Assembly: GCA_907163375.1 (NCBI GenBank)
Contig: CAJQUW010002202.1
Span: 248,001 to 312,000 of the forward strand
DNA: 64,000 nt
From: Prostheceraeus crozeri
Lineage: Eukaryota > Platyhelminthes > Polycladida > Euryleptidae
Reading direction: 5' to 3'
Positions 1 through 10,673 of this stretch are shown here, piece by piece. The notes beneath the pieces are model-generated. The model was given only the letters and a program-made list of their open reading frames with translations. It was not told where the DNA came from and did not search any database. Numbering within the stretch: position 1 is the stretch's first letter; each line of letters opens with the position of its first letter. The position numbers and the translations under genes were made by a program.

Positions 1-609
1 CCGAATCCAAGTGTCATTAGAGGGCATGCTGAAGGTCTTAACCGCCAAAATGCCATTTACCCCGTTCAGCATACAAAGCTTCTCACCTTTACAATTCCGA
101 AAGATCAAAAGAGTTTCATGAAAGATGGCCTCTTTCCATCGGAAGCACCGAAGCTCCTCATGGTGGCAATGGTTGAAAATGATGCATTTAATGGTAATAT
201 AAAGAAGAATCCTTTCAATTTTAAACACAATCAGTTAAGTAAAATTGCTTTACGTGTAAATGGTGTGAGTCATCCTGGTCCACCCTACAAACCAGATTTT
301 GCTGCGGATCAATTTATGCGCAGTTATGTTGATTTTATGGATGTCTTTGGCTTTTACAATACGGATGACACCAACGGACTCACTATGAAAGAGTTTAAGA
401 GTGGATATACTATTTATGCATTTGATTTGACTGCTGACAGCGATATTAGTGCACCCTATCGTCAAGCGAACGTGCCTCATAATATTCGTTTGGATTTGAC
501 GTTTAAATGAACACTACCTGAGACGATCAATGTATTAATTTATGCATTCTTCGATTCAAATATTGAAATTACAAAGTATCGTGACGTGATTCTTCAGTAT
601 AATCGTTAA
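1..609 (+). pseudogene. Capsid-type protein, F54H12.2-like, 3' part
   Basis: The reading frame enters from the left edge and covers only the C-terminal third of the protein. Telltale stretches are GHAEGLNRQNAIYPVQ at the start, then NDAFNGNIKKNPFNFKH and SGYTIYAFDLTAD. These match the conserved C-terminal region of the 'uncharacterized protein F54H12.2-like' family, which in invertebrate genomes sits in Mavericks and which I take to be the double jelly-roll (hexon-like) major capsid protein. The capsid assignment rests on family recall and gene context, not on structure. The stop codon overlaps the protease start as TAATG, suggesting a tightly packed transcription unit. The visible part has about one break, so this copy is a fossil. 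Confidence 0.75.
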
Positions 610-1070
610 TGAGTTGGTTGACTGCTGACGATATTAAAACTAAAGTACAGCGTAATGCAGACGAAGCGACGTTGAAAGCTTTGGATAATGTCTATTCGCT
701 CGATACCTTACCACCTGCAGTAAATCACTATCCCATCTTTATTGTGCTAAACACTCATTCGCAGAATTTAGGCGGTGAGCATTGGAAAGCGATCTTTATT
801 GGAGAAGACCGACGTGGTGAACTATTTGACTCTCTTGCTCAACCTCCAAATATACCAACACAGCAGTGGTTGAGAAAACATACGCGTCAATATCAGCGAA
901 ATGAACGCATACTATAACATCCACTTTCATCAACGTGTGGTGCCTTTGTACTGTACTTCATCTTAAAACGTTGACATGTATCTCGTTTTGTATCTGTTAT
1001 TCAAAACTTTTCATGTAATCCATCCTCTAATGAAAAAATGATTTGTAAGTTCTATCATGATTTGAAATAA
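609..1070 (+). pseudogene. Adenain-like cysteine protease of the Maverick
   Basis: The N-terminal 100 residues show the adenovirus-protease (C5/Ulp1-like) signature: GGEHWKAIFI carries the catalytic histidine, GELFDSLAQPP follows with the acidic residue, and a CGAFVLYF-type block with the catalytic cysteine lies near 935-965. In Mavericks and adenoviruses this enzyme matures capsid proteins inside the particle. Length and position directly after the capsid gene fit the family. The gene has about one break. An AATAAA at 1066-1071 closes the plus-strand unit and faces the AATAAA of the opposing TBP-like gene, so the two transcription units converge here. Confidence 0.8.
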
Positions 1071-1101
1071 AAACATCATGTTGGAAAAATTGTTTTTTAT
1101 T
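1066..1101. terminator. Back-to-back polyadenylation signals
   Basis: AATAAA on the plus strand (1066-1071) and TTTATT, which is AATAAA on the minus strand (1096-1101), lie 25 bp apart between the convergent capsid/protease unit and the TBP-like gene. This compact bidirectional cleavage region is typical of dense viral genomes using host 3'-end processing. Confidence 0.6.
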
Positions 1102-1962
1102 TTACAATCCGCTGGGTACGTAAATACTCGATGAGATAGTCTAGGATTACATTTGCTTGCACATGAGATTTTAGTCCAGTAATGATCACTTTACTATTAT
1201 GAAAGATTGCAACATGCACAGGTAACCAACAACTAATGAGAGCTGCAGGAAAAGTTCGGGCTCATAACACAAATTGTAACTGCTGGTACGAATCTTCAAA
1301 AATGATACACTTTCACTCAATTGAGTAGAGATCACCATATTGTCCACAGTCAGATTCGACATCACACACCTCTCCCTCTTCCATATCCGACGTAGTAGTC
1401 TCTGTAGCTCTAAGCGCATTGACTGCGCCGATGAATGAGAAAGGGCGCCGAGAATCTGTACAGTTCCATTTGGGAAGAGTTGAAGATTCCGTGAATTGTT
1501 CATCTTCACCACTAACATTTGAGGTCGGCCCGGGTAATACTTGCTGCTTGGAAGGTGTTGGTGTAATGTTGTGAGATCGACTTTGGTGTAGAGTATGAAG
1601 CGACGGAGAATGTTGACGATGGTGTAGCGATGGCGCTTCATGATGAAAAAATGAGTAAATTGAGCGATGTACCTTCCTTTTATCTTTTCCCAACTACCTT
1701 GATGAAATGTGAAGTTAGTATGAAGTTGGGAATGATAGAGTTGAATTCGCCGATTGTTGACGCGCAACCAGATGCGATTTCCAATACGTGAATGTCTTTT
1801 CATATAGAAGTATTTCAAATCCTTCATGATATGATGTAGAGATTGAAAATGACGATAAGATAAAGCAAACTCTCTTCTCACATTTCCAGTTGAATCTTTG
1901 AAATAGACGTTTCGATCATGATCCGTTTCAATACGTTGTAGGGAATCTAAGTTCCAACTCAT
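1080..1962 (-). pseudogene. PC4-like region plus TBP-like two-lobed domain
   Basis: The N-terminal part (about 110 residues) has two short beta-rich segments, each followed by a helix (for example RREFALSYRHFQSLHHIMKD), resembling the PC4/p15 single-stranded DNA-binding fold; this is a weak match. The remainder reads like TATA-binding protein. TIVNILRRFILYTKVDLTTL resembles TBP strand S1 and helix H1. YYPGRPQMLVVKM followed by LFPNGTVQILGA resembles the first-lobe YNPKRFAAVIMRI and IFSSGKMVCTGA. LTVDNMVISTQLSESVSFLKI-type sequence mirrors the TBP linker FKIQNMV, and CYEPELF equals the hallmark SYEPELF of lobe two. The stop-side end lies near 1,080 with an AATAAA at 1096-1101. It has about one break. 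Inference: the element once carried its own promoter-recognition factor. The alternative, chance similarity, seems unlikely because the matches fall in TBP order across both lobes. Confidence 0.65.
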
Positions 1963-1984
1963 GGTGCGTGGTAGTCATGTCTGA

Positions 1985-2340
1985 TTAAGATTTGCATAGT
2001 AGGGCGATGAATTCACGACGAATAAATGTCATGATGGAGCGATGTACGTATCTTCTATACTTCTCCCAATTGTATTTGCGAAATGAGAAACAGTTTGCGG
2101 AATGAGAATGGCAGATTTGAATTTCATTGTTGCGACGTTGAAGCCAAACTTGATCACCTAAGGAGATGAATCTTAATGTTTCAAAATATTCCAAATCCCT
2201 CATGACATCATTGAGGTTAACAAATTGTCACCATGTTAAGGTAATACCTCTTGCAGTATGACCATGAGAATTTTTGAAATGCACGTTTCCATTACGATCA
2301 ACTCTGATATATTGTAGAGAGTCCAAAATCCAAGTCTTCA
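1985..2340 (-). pseudogene. Partial second copy of the PC4-like region
   Basis: This minus-strand stretch lies directly upstream of the TBP-like gene and aligns with its N-terminal part throughout: MKTWILDSLQYIRVD against MSWNLDSLQRIETD, MRDLEYFETLRFISLGDQVW against MKDLKYFYMKRHSRIGNRIW, and NWEKYRRYVHRSIMTF against SWEKIKGRYIAQFTHF. It therefore arose by tandem duplication, and no TBP-like part follows it. It has about one break. Whether it was ever a separate gene or is a leftover of the duplication cannot be told from one copy. Confidence 0.7.
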
Positions 2341-2376
2341 TGATGTTATGCAAAGCTGCAGATCACCAATATACAA

Positions 2377-3774
2377 ATGTCGTTTTATCATATTTTGCTT
2401 AGCAATGCGGCCGCAAATAGATTTGCTAGTAATCGAGCCGCACTCTTTTCTACTCCCATTGATCATACACAACAGCTAAATGGAAAGTGGGAAGTGGGTG
2501 TCACTCAACTTGTTCATAGCAACTGTGTCTATACTTTTGATCATGAGGTGATGACTATTAATATGAGACGTACAGCTACTTACCAATGTGAAAAGGGCTG
2601 CCGAGTATACATTCCACAGTGGCCAAAGAAAGATCTCTTATCATGTAAAAAGTTTATATATGATTTCTTGAATAAAGCGTGTAAACATATTGTCCAATTT
2701 ACTCCGCACAATGATGATCATAATTATGTACATCATGTTGTTGAGAAAGATTGGATTGTTGGTTTAAGTCCAAGTTTAAGAAATGATTTAGGTTACCTCG
2801 CTAGCGCCTTAACAAGCTATGATAATTATAACGTTAATTACCACCCAAGTGGTCATAAACAGTTAATATATCGAGAGGAAGCTTATTATGTAGATCTTAT
2901 TCCAAAAAATGAGAAGACGTTGGTGAAGAAGATTGTGATTAAGCCGAGAAAGACAAACATGACTCCTGAAACATTATTGAAGAAATTTAATTATCTCCTT
3001 CGAGTTGATGGTAAACAAGTGGCAACATTTACTTATATCAAATCATCTAATCATATTGCAATAAGTAAATTAAATGATGATGATCTAGTATTAGTTTGTT
3101 CAAAAGATTTTCATCAGTTCTTACGACATCATTCTGCAGCTGTTCATGGAAAATTTGATATGAAACATTTACCATGTGAAAGGTCAAATCAATTTGATAC
3201 AGAATGGACCGTATCTTTATACAGAAAGTGTGTAGAGCCTTTAGGTGGTATCTTACATGAAACAAGAGTGTTGATGCCTCGCATTATTACTTCAGTTATA
3301 TTGGTTGTAGATTATTTAAATGAAGTGATTAATGAGCAACATATTTCATTTTCTGAAAAAGAAGGTACTTTGTCTCTCACTATAAGTGGAAAAGGTATTG
3401 AACTAATTATGGATAAAACTCTAATGGACATTTTGGGTTTTGATCAAAATATCTTTAAAAGTGGTACTGTAACCGAAGCTAGCGCAGACATGTCGCTATC
3501 GCGTCGTATTAACTATTTTCAGATATATTCCAATATTGGTGAAGATGTACGTGTGGGAGATGTTGAAGCTCCATTGCTAGCAATGATACCATACCAGCCA
3601 AAAAGCTGCAGTATTTTATCTGAGCATACTTTCAAGAAAGTGCATAATACAAAGCTGAAATCAAACTACATCCCACAACTTGATATTGCAATTTATGACG
3701 ATGCTGGTGCGTTGATTCCTTTTCATAAAGATGCTGTGACAAGTATCACACTCCATTTCCGAATGAAGAGTTAA
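2377..3774 (+). CDS. Maverick virion-type protein, GxWEVG family, copy 1
   Basis: An open frame of 465 residues begins MSFYHILLSNAAANRF and carries LNGKWEVGV near residue 34. Proteins with this N-terminus (an LPSN-like start, then 'L.G.WEVG') lie next to F54H12.2-like capsid genes in invertebrate Mavericks; I recall the family but know of no tested function. Penton, vertex or another minor virion component is the likely role given its position between capsid/protease and polymerase. It is followed 10 bp later by a paralogue in the same orientation (KWEVGV / EWEVGV and a shared PSLR-containing block). It looks whole. The ATG at 2377 lies 37 bp from the divergent PC4-like copy, so the two probably share a promoter region. 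Confidence 0.72.
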   Translation: MSFYHILLSNAAANRFASNRAALFSTPIDHTQQLNGKWEVGVTQLVHSNCVYTFDHEVMTINMRRTATYQCEKGCRVYIPQWPKKDLLSCKKFIYDFLNKACKHIVQFTPHNDDHNYVHHVVEKDWIVGLSPSLRNDLGYLASALTSYDNYNVNYHPSGHKQLIYREEAYYVDLIPKNEKTLVKKIVIKPRKTNMTPETLLKKFNYLLRVDGKQVATFTYIKSSNHIAISKLNDDDLVLVCSKDFHQFLRHHSAAVHGKFDMKHLPCERSNQFDTEWTVSLYRKCVEPLGGILHETRVLMPRIITSVILVVDYLNEVINEQHISFSEKEGTLSLTISGKGIELIMDKTLMDILGFDQNIFKSGTVTEASADMSLSRRINYFQIYSNIGEDVRVGDVEAPLLAMIPYQPKSCSILSEHTFKKVHNTKLKSNYIPQLDIAIYDDAGALIPFHKDAVTSITLHFRMKS

Positions 3775-3783
3775 TGCAAAAGT

Positions 3784-5334
3784 ATGCTAATATATTTTTC
3801 CAATGTGATTAGTATGGAAAGTGAAAATAAGGACTCGTTTCTAATTTACTTACCCAGTAATGCTTCTATGAATAAATTTCCCAAAAATAAACCATCAGAC
3901 TATCGAGTAGAATTAAATCGTCCACTACATTTAGAAGGTGAATGGGAGGTTGGCGTTTCTAGTATTTGCCATGATAGCAATATTCAGAATGTGAATGATT
4001 TGGAAGAAATGATATTGACTCCTCGTACCCATGATGGAATAACGATGAATAATGCATTCCAGTTCCCATTCAATTTAACATCAGATGGAAAGTGGAACTA
4101 TGAATGGATTCAGATAAAATCAGATTATTATGGCCCATTTGGGAATGAGAAAATTATTAAGGCATTCAACAGTGGTAATACTTCCATCATGAAGAATAAA
4201 AATCAGAAAGCTTATGAGTTTACTATCTATCATTGGAGTGGGAGACAGTTCCTTCGCTTTCATTCTTTTACTAAAGGTCTTACACTGAGGTTGGATAATG
4301 AATTCTATCCACATCTTGGTTTTGGCCATGGACTACATCTAACGTCAATTGCTACTGCAAATGTTAAGAAAGTTTATTCAAATCGAATCAACAAATTTCA
4401 TTATAAATTTAAAATATTTGATGAAGATGTTGTAGAATGTGAAGAACGCATCATTTTGAAAAAGCAGGGTGTTCAACCTTTATCACTTATTGAGTTAGTA
4501 AAACGATGGAATGAGACTGTGGGTAAGAAGTATGGAGAGAAAATTATGGCGGACAAAGATAAGTTGGTTATTCAGAAATACAATGAAAAACTTACAGTTT
4601 ATTTCTCTCCAAGCTTGCGTCATTTTGTAAGACATTATACACCTATTATTGGAAGCGGTGTGGTGTATGCTTCTCATGAATATCACACTAAAGCTGATTC
4701 AGTTAATGATGAATGGTGGGTGGACATCTATGGTGATCGCATCAAGAAAATTTACTGGTCTTATGAAGAATCTAAAGTTGCTATCAATATAATGCCGCGT
4801 CTATATCATACAGTTGAAAGCTTCATTCATGTAGTAAATTCTTGTATACAACAGAAGTTGAAGCATGTGATGAAAAGTAAATATGATGTAAAGACACACC
4901 ACATTTTGTTTTCAATTGAAAATCATCGCGCTTTTCTGAAACTGGGTGATGACATTCAATGTCAATTGAGTAAAAATTTGAAAAAACTCTTTGGTTTTTC
5001 AATGCTACAAACTGTGTTTACTGCTGCGCATACGATTGGTATAGAAACACCAATGACACTTGATAAACATGAACAGCACCTTTACATTCAAAGTGATTTG
5101 ATTCTACCTATTTCTGTTGGTGAGAAAAAAGAATACATTTTACGTGATTTCATTCATGATAAAGACGCTTCATATGGATTAGTCGAGAAGATGTTTCAAT
5201 CTATTTTCTATCATCCCGTCGTCAAACAAACTATACCCTCTATTGCTATCAAAATTACCAATGGTTTACAAGAGTGCATCCATGTGAAAGATACTAAATC
5301 CCTCGTAACTTTAGTGTTTCGGAAAACAAAGTGA
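3784..5334 (+). CDS. Maverick virion-type protein, GxWEVG family, copy 2
   Basis: An open frame of 516 residues. The first ATG (3784) precedes an in-frame ATG at the MESENKDSFLIYLPSNASMN segment, which aligns with the start of copy 1 and is the more likely true start (near 3814). LEGEWEVGV follows about 40 residues later. Overall architecture and length match the neighbouring paralogue, but identity is low, so the duplication is old and both copies were probably kept for distinct roles. An AATAAA at 5358-5363 lies 24 bp after the stop. It looks whole. The role as a minor capsid or penton-side protein is inferred from context only. Confidence 0.72.
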   Translation: MLIYFSNVISMESENKDSFLIYLPSNASMNKFPKNKPSDYRVELNRPLHLEGEWEVGVSSICHDSNIQNVNDLEEMILTPRTHDGITMNNAFQFPFNLTSDGKWNYEWIQIKSDYYGPFGNEKIIKAFNSGNTSIMKNKNQKAYEFTIYHWSGRQFLRFHSFTKGLTLRLDNEFYPHLGFGHGLHLTSIATANVKKVYSNRINKFHYKFKIFDEDVVECEERIILKKQGVQPLSLIELVKRWNETVGKKYGEKIMADKDKLVIQKYNEKLTVYFSPSLRHFVRHYTPIIGSGVVYASHEYHTKADSVNDEWWVDIYGDRIKKIYWSYEESKVAINIMPRLYHTVESFIHVVNSCIQQKLKHVMKSKYDVKTHHILFSIENHRAFLKLGDDIQCQLSKNLKKLFGFSMLQTVFTAAHTIGIETPMTLDKHEQHLYIQSDLILPISVGEKKEYILRDFIHDKDASYGLVEKMFQSIFYHPVVKQTIPSIAIKITNGLQECIHVKDTKSLVTLVFRKTK

Positions 5335-5513
5335 AGCAATTGTGATATGTTTATTGAAATAAAAATATGTGTATGAAAAAGTCTTTTCACAGATATAGGG
5401 GGAATGGGCTGACTGTAGGCATATATTCACAAGGAAGAAACGATCTCATGCGATACATAAAACAACCATGTATATCTACAAAAAGCAACATCAAAATACT
5501 GAGTTAAAGTTGA

Positions 5514-8500
5514 TTATGTCAATACATCTCCTGAATGTGGTAGCGTGAGTTTTATTCTTTTGGGTGGAGGTATGTTTGTATCAGGATGTCCATGTGGAAG
5601 AGATGTGTTATGTCCTATCCAACACCTCTTATCCTCCCATGCTGAAAGCGCTCGTTTCTTGAACGTGTGCGTTTTCACAGTATGAACTTGAGATTTTAAG
5701 ATTGTCATATTCACAAACGTTATAGTTTTATTTTTATAGGCCTTCTTATAGGACCGATGTTTCATTTTGCGAACAATGGATTTTGATATACCTTTAGCAC
5801 GCTTAATACTATCTGCACATTCTTTTAATTTCATGGAATACATTTTAGGACGGAGGAGAATCATTTCATCTACTTCCTTTCCTGCTGTTTCATCCTTAAA
5901 ACAACCAAGTTTGGCTTTATTCTGTATGGAATAGAGTGGATGAGTGGGATTGTAGTTAGATGTGTCGAACTATTTTTCTAATGACTTAGCTACTTCATTA
6001 AAATTTAAATCTTTTTGAGTGGTAATACCTAAGAAGAAACTATCTGTATCATCACCCAACAAACGAACCTCTTTTACGAGAGGACATGGTTTTAGTATTT
6101 TATAAAAGAGTTGGTACATTTCAAGCTTAGAGTAATCTAGTACAGCTTGGCCAATATAGATGGGCTTGCACAACTCAACTTCAGATTTTATCATTTTAAC
6201 ACCTACAAGGTCCTCATCGATAATGTCTCTATCAATGAAAAGAGGTGATGAGGTCAATTTGTGATATTTTTGATCATCAATGACTAGTTTGTAGTTGATA
6301 CGTTTTCTAACATTCTCCATCGTCTTACCAAATAGACTATTATTCTTATACTTATAAAAATCTTTTTCAAAATTATTTTGGGCTAGTGCACGTTTCTGGC
6401 TGTTACTATCAATATATGGTTTGAGGAAGGCTTTCTGTCTAAATTTGATGATGCGGTGAACTGACTTTAGAAGCATGCCCATTTCTAAATAGAATTTTAG
6501 TATGCAGAAGTTTACGAGATAATTTTTCTTATCATATTGGGTGAGTAAAAGTTTGCGGCATGGTTTGTACCTTGGCTGTCCACACTCTGTTAAGTTATTA
6601 TGAAATTGTGACATGAATGATGAAAACATATCTTCAGTCACTTCACCAGATTCAGGTGCGAGTGGGAAATCAGCAGTTTTATTTTTAATGCTATTTGGAT
6701 AAATCAAATCCACTTCAAAATAATATCCCCAATCACCTTCATCTAGAATCTTCAGTATGTTTGAAGGGTTGGAGTAATACTCAAGCTCATCTTGATTTAA
6801 CCAACTAAACTCGGAATGAGGTAGTGGTTCAGACAGTGAACTGCCATATAAATTATTTTGGTCATAGTACTTTAGGTGGATATGATCATCACCTACTGTT
6901 TTAGATTTTATATGATGTTTATTTACAAATGCGAGACCACCGCGTATTCCGCGCTCAAATATATTATGCATCTCGGGGTCTTGTAAGAGATGAATGGTCT
7001 CACCACTCATTTTAAAGGCTGATTTAAAGGACATGGCTGGTAGACTGACAAAGTGGACAGGATCTAATTTGTCTTCTTCTAATGCCACTCGTCGAAATTT
7101 CTGAAAGACATCAGCCAGCAAAATGACATCTAATTCTAAGTAAGCGATCATATAATCGCCAAACGTTTTACAATCAAATTTTAACCATGCCTCTTGAGCA
7201 TGTTCACAATCTTCTACTGGACAATCTTCACCCGTCAAATCGTTTTTGAATTTGTCAATGGAAGGAAGGGTTGTTTCATATAGTTTAGACATTGAGCTAA
7301 AATACGCATAGGGAAAGACTCCTTTGCGAGTGATCATGTCATCTGTTAAATTTGGATAGTGTTTCTTCAAAGTTTGACTATGGGGAAGAAACTTGAGATT
7401 TCGAACGAGAGAAGCTGGTGACGCTGACATGAATTGAAATGAATCTAAAAATTTTATTTCGAAGAAGACTGTCTTATTTTCTTTAGTTTTATCAACTGGT
7501 ACTTTTGCTGTCATTGCCATGACTTTTTCTCTCGTTTTTGCTATAACATTGAACTGCCACGATTTCATCTGGCTCAACCCTCCTTTTATTATCATATGAC
7601 TGTCATAGCCCTTGAAGTTGTGAAAAATGACGGGTCTCAACCTATGTGAAAAGTTACACTTGGAGCAGAGTGCGTTTCTAAATTTACCAGTGATGTGATC
7701 ATGATCACGTACTTTCTTGATTTTATCATCATCAAACGTTTTATGCCATTTAGGACAGGATGTGCAACTTTCGAATTTCTGTTTGTCTTCATCTGACATA
7801 TGTAGTGACTTACGCTGCAATTGGAAATCATATGATTGTTGAAATTTAGCAGCTTTATCGAGAAATTCTAGAAATTTTGAAATACAATCTTCACCTTGCC
7901 AAGTATGCATTTTATTTTGCCTATTTCTAAAGTGGTCATGCCATACTTCATAGCAGGATATGACTGCTGGCTTGTGGATGATATCATCAATGTAGCATTC
8001 TATGTCTGCGTAAATGACACGCAGGGGACTTAATTCGTCACCATTATCTCTATGTGAAAAGATTTTGTCTTTGGGCATGCGTTCCATTTGTAATTTACCT
8101 CGCTTGCACCATTCATAATGACTTAGAAATTTATGTTTACTCCAAAAGGAGCGGATGCAGCGGTCGCATACAAAATGTTCACCTCTTTTAGAGCGCCCTA
8201 AGTGAGTGTACAAGCGAGAGATTTTGGGAATACCACAGTAGTGCCATTCCTCGCTATCATCTTGTTTTACTAATAAGAGGTTGACTACACGTTCATAACA
8301 AGTTGAACGTGAATTATAGCGAGCACCCTTCAACCCCTTCTCCCACACGTGAACGACAATTTTAATCTTATTATGTTTTTCGAACGTTTCTACATCTTTG
8401 ATTTTCATGTTGTCACTATCACAACCTTCAAAGTCTAGTTCATCCTCCCACTGTCTATAGCTATAGGTGCGATCTCGATGCGCGTTGATATCATTATAGT

Positions 8501-9475
8501 GAAGGATGGATAGGACTGCATATTTGAACACTGTGATGTACAATCGACATTGATGACAGCTTTCTTATTATACAACGTTTTTGGTAGTTTAAATGTGCCT
8601 CGAGCTGCATGACTTTCTAATAGGGAAATTTTGAACATGACTGAGTCCACGCCATCAAAAATGAGAGCGCTGTCGCGCTGATTGAACTTATCTACATTTG
8701 ATTTTAAACATTGAATATGGAAATTTAGCCAAGACTCGCAGTCTACAACTTCGGTTGCGGAAGAGGAAGGAACATGAAACTGTATTCTCTCCGTCACTTG
8801 ACCCGTTTGAAAATCTATTTTAATATATTTTAGTTTGAAGTAGATGAGCGCCTTCATTCTAAAATTGCCTAAATTGTTGAAGAGCGCTTCGATAATGTTA
8901 GAATTTTGAAGGAGCCACTCAGGAAAATCTACTATTTGAGTATTGGACTCCATGCAGTAGTCGCGTACTAAATGACTATGAGAAACGCTAATGAGGGAGA
9001 TTGTAGAGGTACCGTTGGTGTAGTGATCATTTGCATGCGTGTGTTGAAGTCTGTGCGAAGATCGCTGAAACTGGCTATCGAAAGAAAGAGGGCAAAAATC
9101 ACAAGGAAAGGAGATGTCATCGTCAGAATCAACTTCACCTCCGGAGATTGATGCCGCTTTGCGTTGACACACACGTTGTTTGATGTGTCGAAGGAGACTG
9201 TGCTTCATTGTAAAAATATGTCCGCAGTCAGCACATTCCCACTCGTTGCCTTGTCGCGAGAGTCCTGAGCTGGAACTCACATCACCTGAAAGAGAAATCA
9301 TTCTATCATCTCTGTTAAAGTCTCAGTGTATTGTTACAACCTACCTTCACTCAATAGCTCTAAACTTTCCTCGAGAAGGGAGGGCTTTGGTGATGAAGTA
9401 GATGCCTGAAATTGAGGAAGATGCTATTAGCCACACGTTTGAGGGAGATGAGAGAGGAAGTCTTCAACTTACCAT
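5514..9475 (-). pseudogene. DNA polymerase B of Maverick type with N-terminal zinc fingers
   Basis: The replicative enzyme of the element. The N-terminal region has two C2H2 fingers (WECADCGHIFTMKHSLLRHI and FPCDFCPLSFDSQFQRSSHR). Then come an HNH-like cysteine/histidine patch (VRDHDHITGKFRNALCSKCN near 7,690) and the 3'-5' exonuclease motifs VIYADIEC (near 8,005), HNFKGYDSHMI (near 7,600) and YLELDVILLADVF (near 7,130). The polymerase motifs are YDQNNLYGSSL (motif A, near 6,860), KYKNNSLFGKT (motif B, near 6,340) and GDDTDSFF (motif C, near 6,040), with LRPKMYSMK near the C-terminus. All catalytic blocks are recognisable. The gene has about two breaks. At the 5' end, two short intervals of about 60-70 nt bounded by GT and AG (9,286-9,344 and 9,406-9,472) look like introns, placing the start codon at 9,475. 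Confidence 0.9.
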
Positions 9476-9587
9476 TTCAAGGAGATTATGTTTAAGGTTG
9501 ATGCTTCAACAAGATAGAGACTTCACTAGAGAACAGTTTACTTACACGTCTCAAAGACAGAGTGAAATGACACGAATGTCACTTTGC

Positions 9588-9594
9588 ATATATA
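9588..9594 (-). promoter_or_regulatory. TATA box of the polymerase gene
   Basis: TATATA-type sequence on the minus strand about 113 bp upstream of the inferred polymerase start codon. It would give a leader of roughly 85 nt. The spacing is plausible but untested. Confidence 0.4.
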
Positions 9595-9741
9595 CTTTCA
9601 TATTCATCATTCATTGGCTGTTCATTCTGATTGGTTGCTTGTTGATACTTAAGAATAAGAAAACATTTCAAAGTCATCATTCACAGTCAACATGAAAAGC
9701 CCTCCGACAACACCGAACACTACATTGGAGTTCTCTTCTCC

Positions 9742-10128
9742 ATGCTCATCATCAAAGACGCTCGTTGCACCAAACGCTCCAACGAAAGGAAGGTGGAGAA
9801 AGTATACCGACTCGACAACATTAGAAAGTTGACATTATCAGCGGACGACGAAGAGGAGTGCCTCGACCTAACAGGCGTGAGGTGGAAGTATCTGCAGTAC
9901 GATACTGATGATGTGATGGAGATCACCAGCACCAAATTCTTCCATCAATTATGGGAATGGTACACCCCTAACTCCCAGCCACGAACTATGGCGGAGTGGG
10001 AATACATCGATAAAGTGAGGCTCGCGGTAGAAGAACGATTGAAGCAAGTGAACTGTTTTTGTGACCTGTGTGAAGTCAGACTCTGGGACGATATTGACGA
10101 TGAAGACCTTTTGAAATACATGCCATAA
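9742..10128 (+). CDS. Accessory protein of the Maverick, unrecognised, 128 aa
   Basis: I do not recognise this protein. It is hydrophilic and acidic, with aromatic patches (GVRWKYLQYD, FFHQLWEWYTP) and a CFCDLCE cysteine triplet near residue 110 that could bind metal. The stop codon is part of a TAATAAA, so an AATAAA signal (10,127-10,132) overlaps the gene end. A second frame starting at an upstream ATG (9,692) encodes about 47 residues rich in Ser/Thr/Pro across the same DNA, so the true start is uncertain. It is divergent from the polymerase gene. Confidence 0.55.
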   Translation: MLIIKDARCTKRSNERKVEKVYRLDNIRKLTLSADDEEECLDLTGVRWKYLQYDTDDVMEITSTKFFHQLWEWYTPNSQPRTMAEWEYIDKVRLAVEERLKQVNCFCDLCEVRLWDDIDDEDLLKYMP

Positions 10129-10179
10129 TAAATTTTTATTTCGTATTATCGTTGCTTTCATACTGACTTACTTGAATGG

Positions 10180-10670
10180 GGCTTCAGTGGATGATTTAAC
10201 CATGTATACTTTTTCATTTGGAAATAGTAGCACGCTTAGTTTAACTTGTAAATCTTATAACATTTCATATGGGTGATGATGGTAGAAGAAATAGTGTTAA
10301 ATAAAATTCAGATAGCTTACACTTCTGATACAGGGATAGCAATCGATTGCGATCCATGTGTAAAGAGCTTGTTAGACTACGGAAGAGAGAAGTGTGTTAT
10401 GTTGCGTGTGGCGCGTGAGTGTCCTCCCATTTCATTCCATTCATCAATTCGTCTCATTGATAGAGACAGGTAGAACTCATGGTTCTCATAACGTATGCAA
10501 TGGAAAGTTTATAAGGCAACCTTCGACAGTTGGCTAAATGTCGCCCTGACGCGAATGCATACTACGTTGAGACAGAGGCAATCACTTGCAAACATGACGC
10601 AGAGAGGTTTAACAAGATTGACCATTGCCGAATGTCCCTTGGTATACATAGCTACGGGTTTCACCGCCGC
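10180..10670. other. Accessory-block spacer with a short repeat
   Basis: No convincing gene. A 17-bp word, CAGGGATAGCAATCGAT, near 10,331 recurs with one change near 11,206 at the end of the second cassette peptide. The stretch may therefore be a decayed further cassette. Confidence 0.35.
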
Positions 10671-10673
10671 CCT

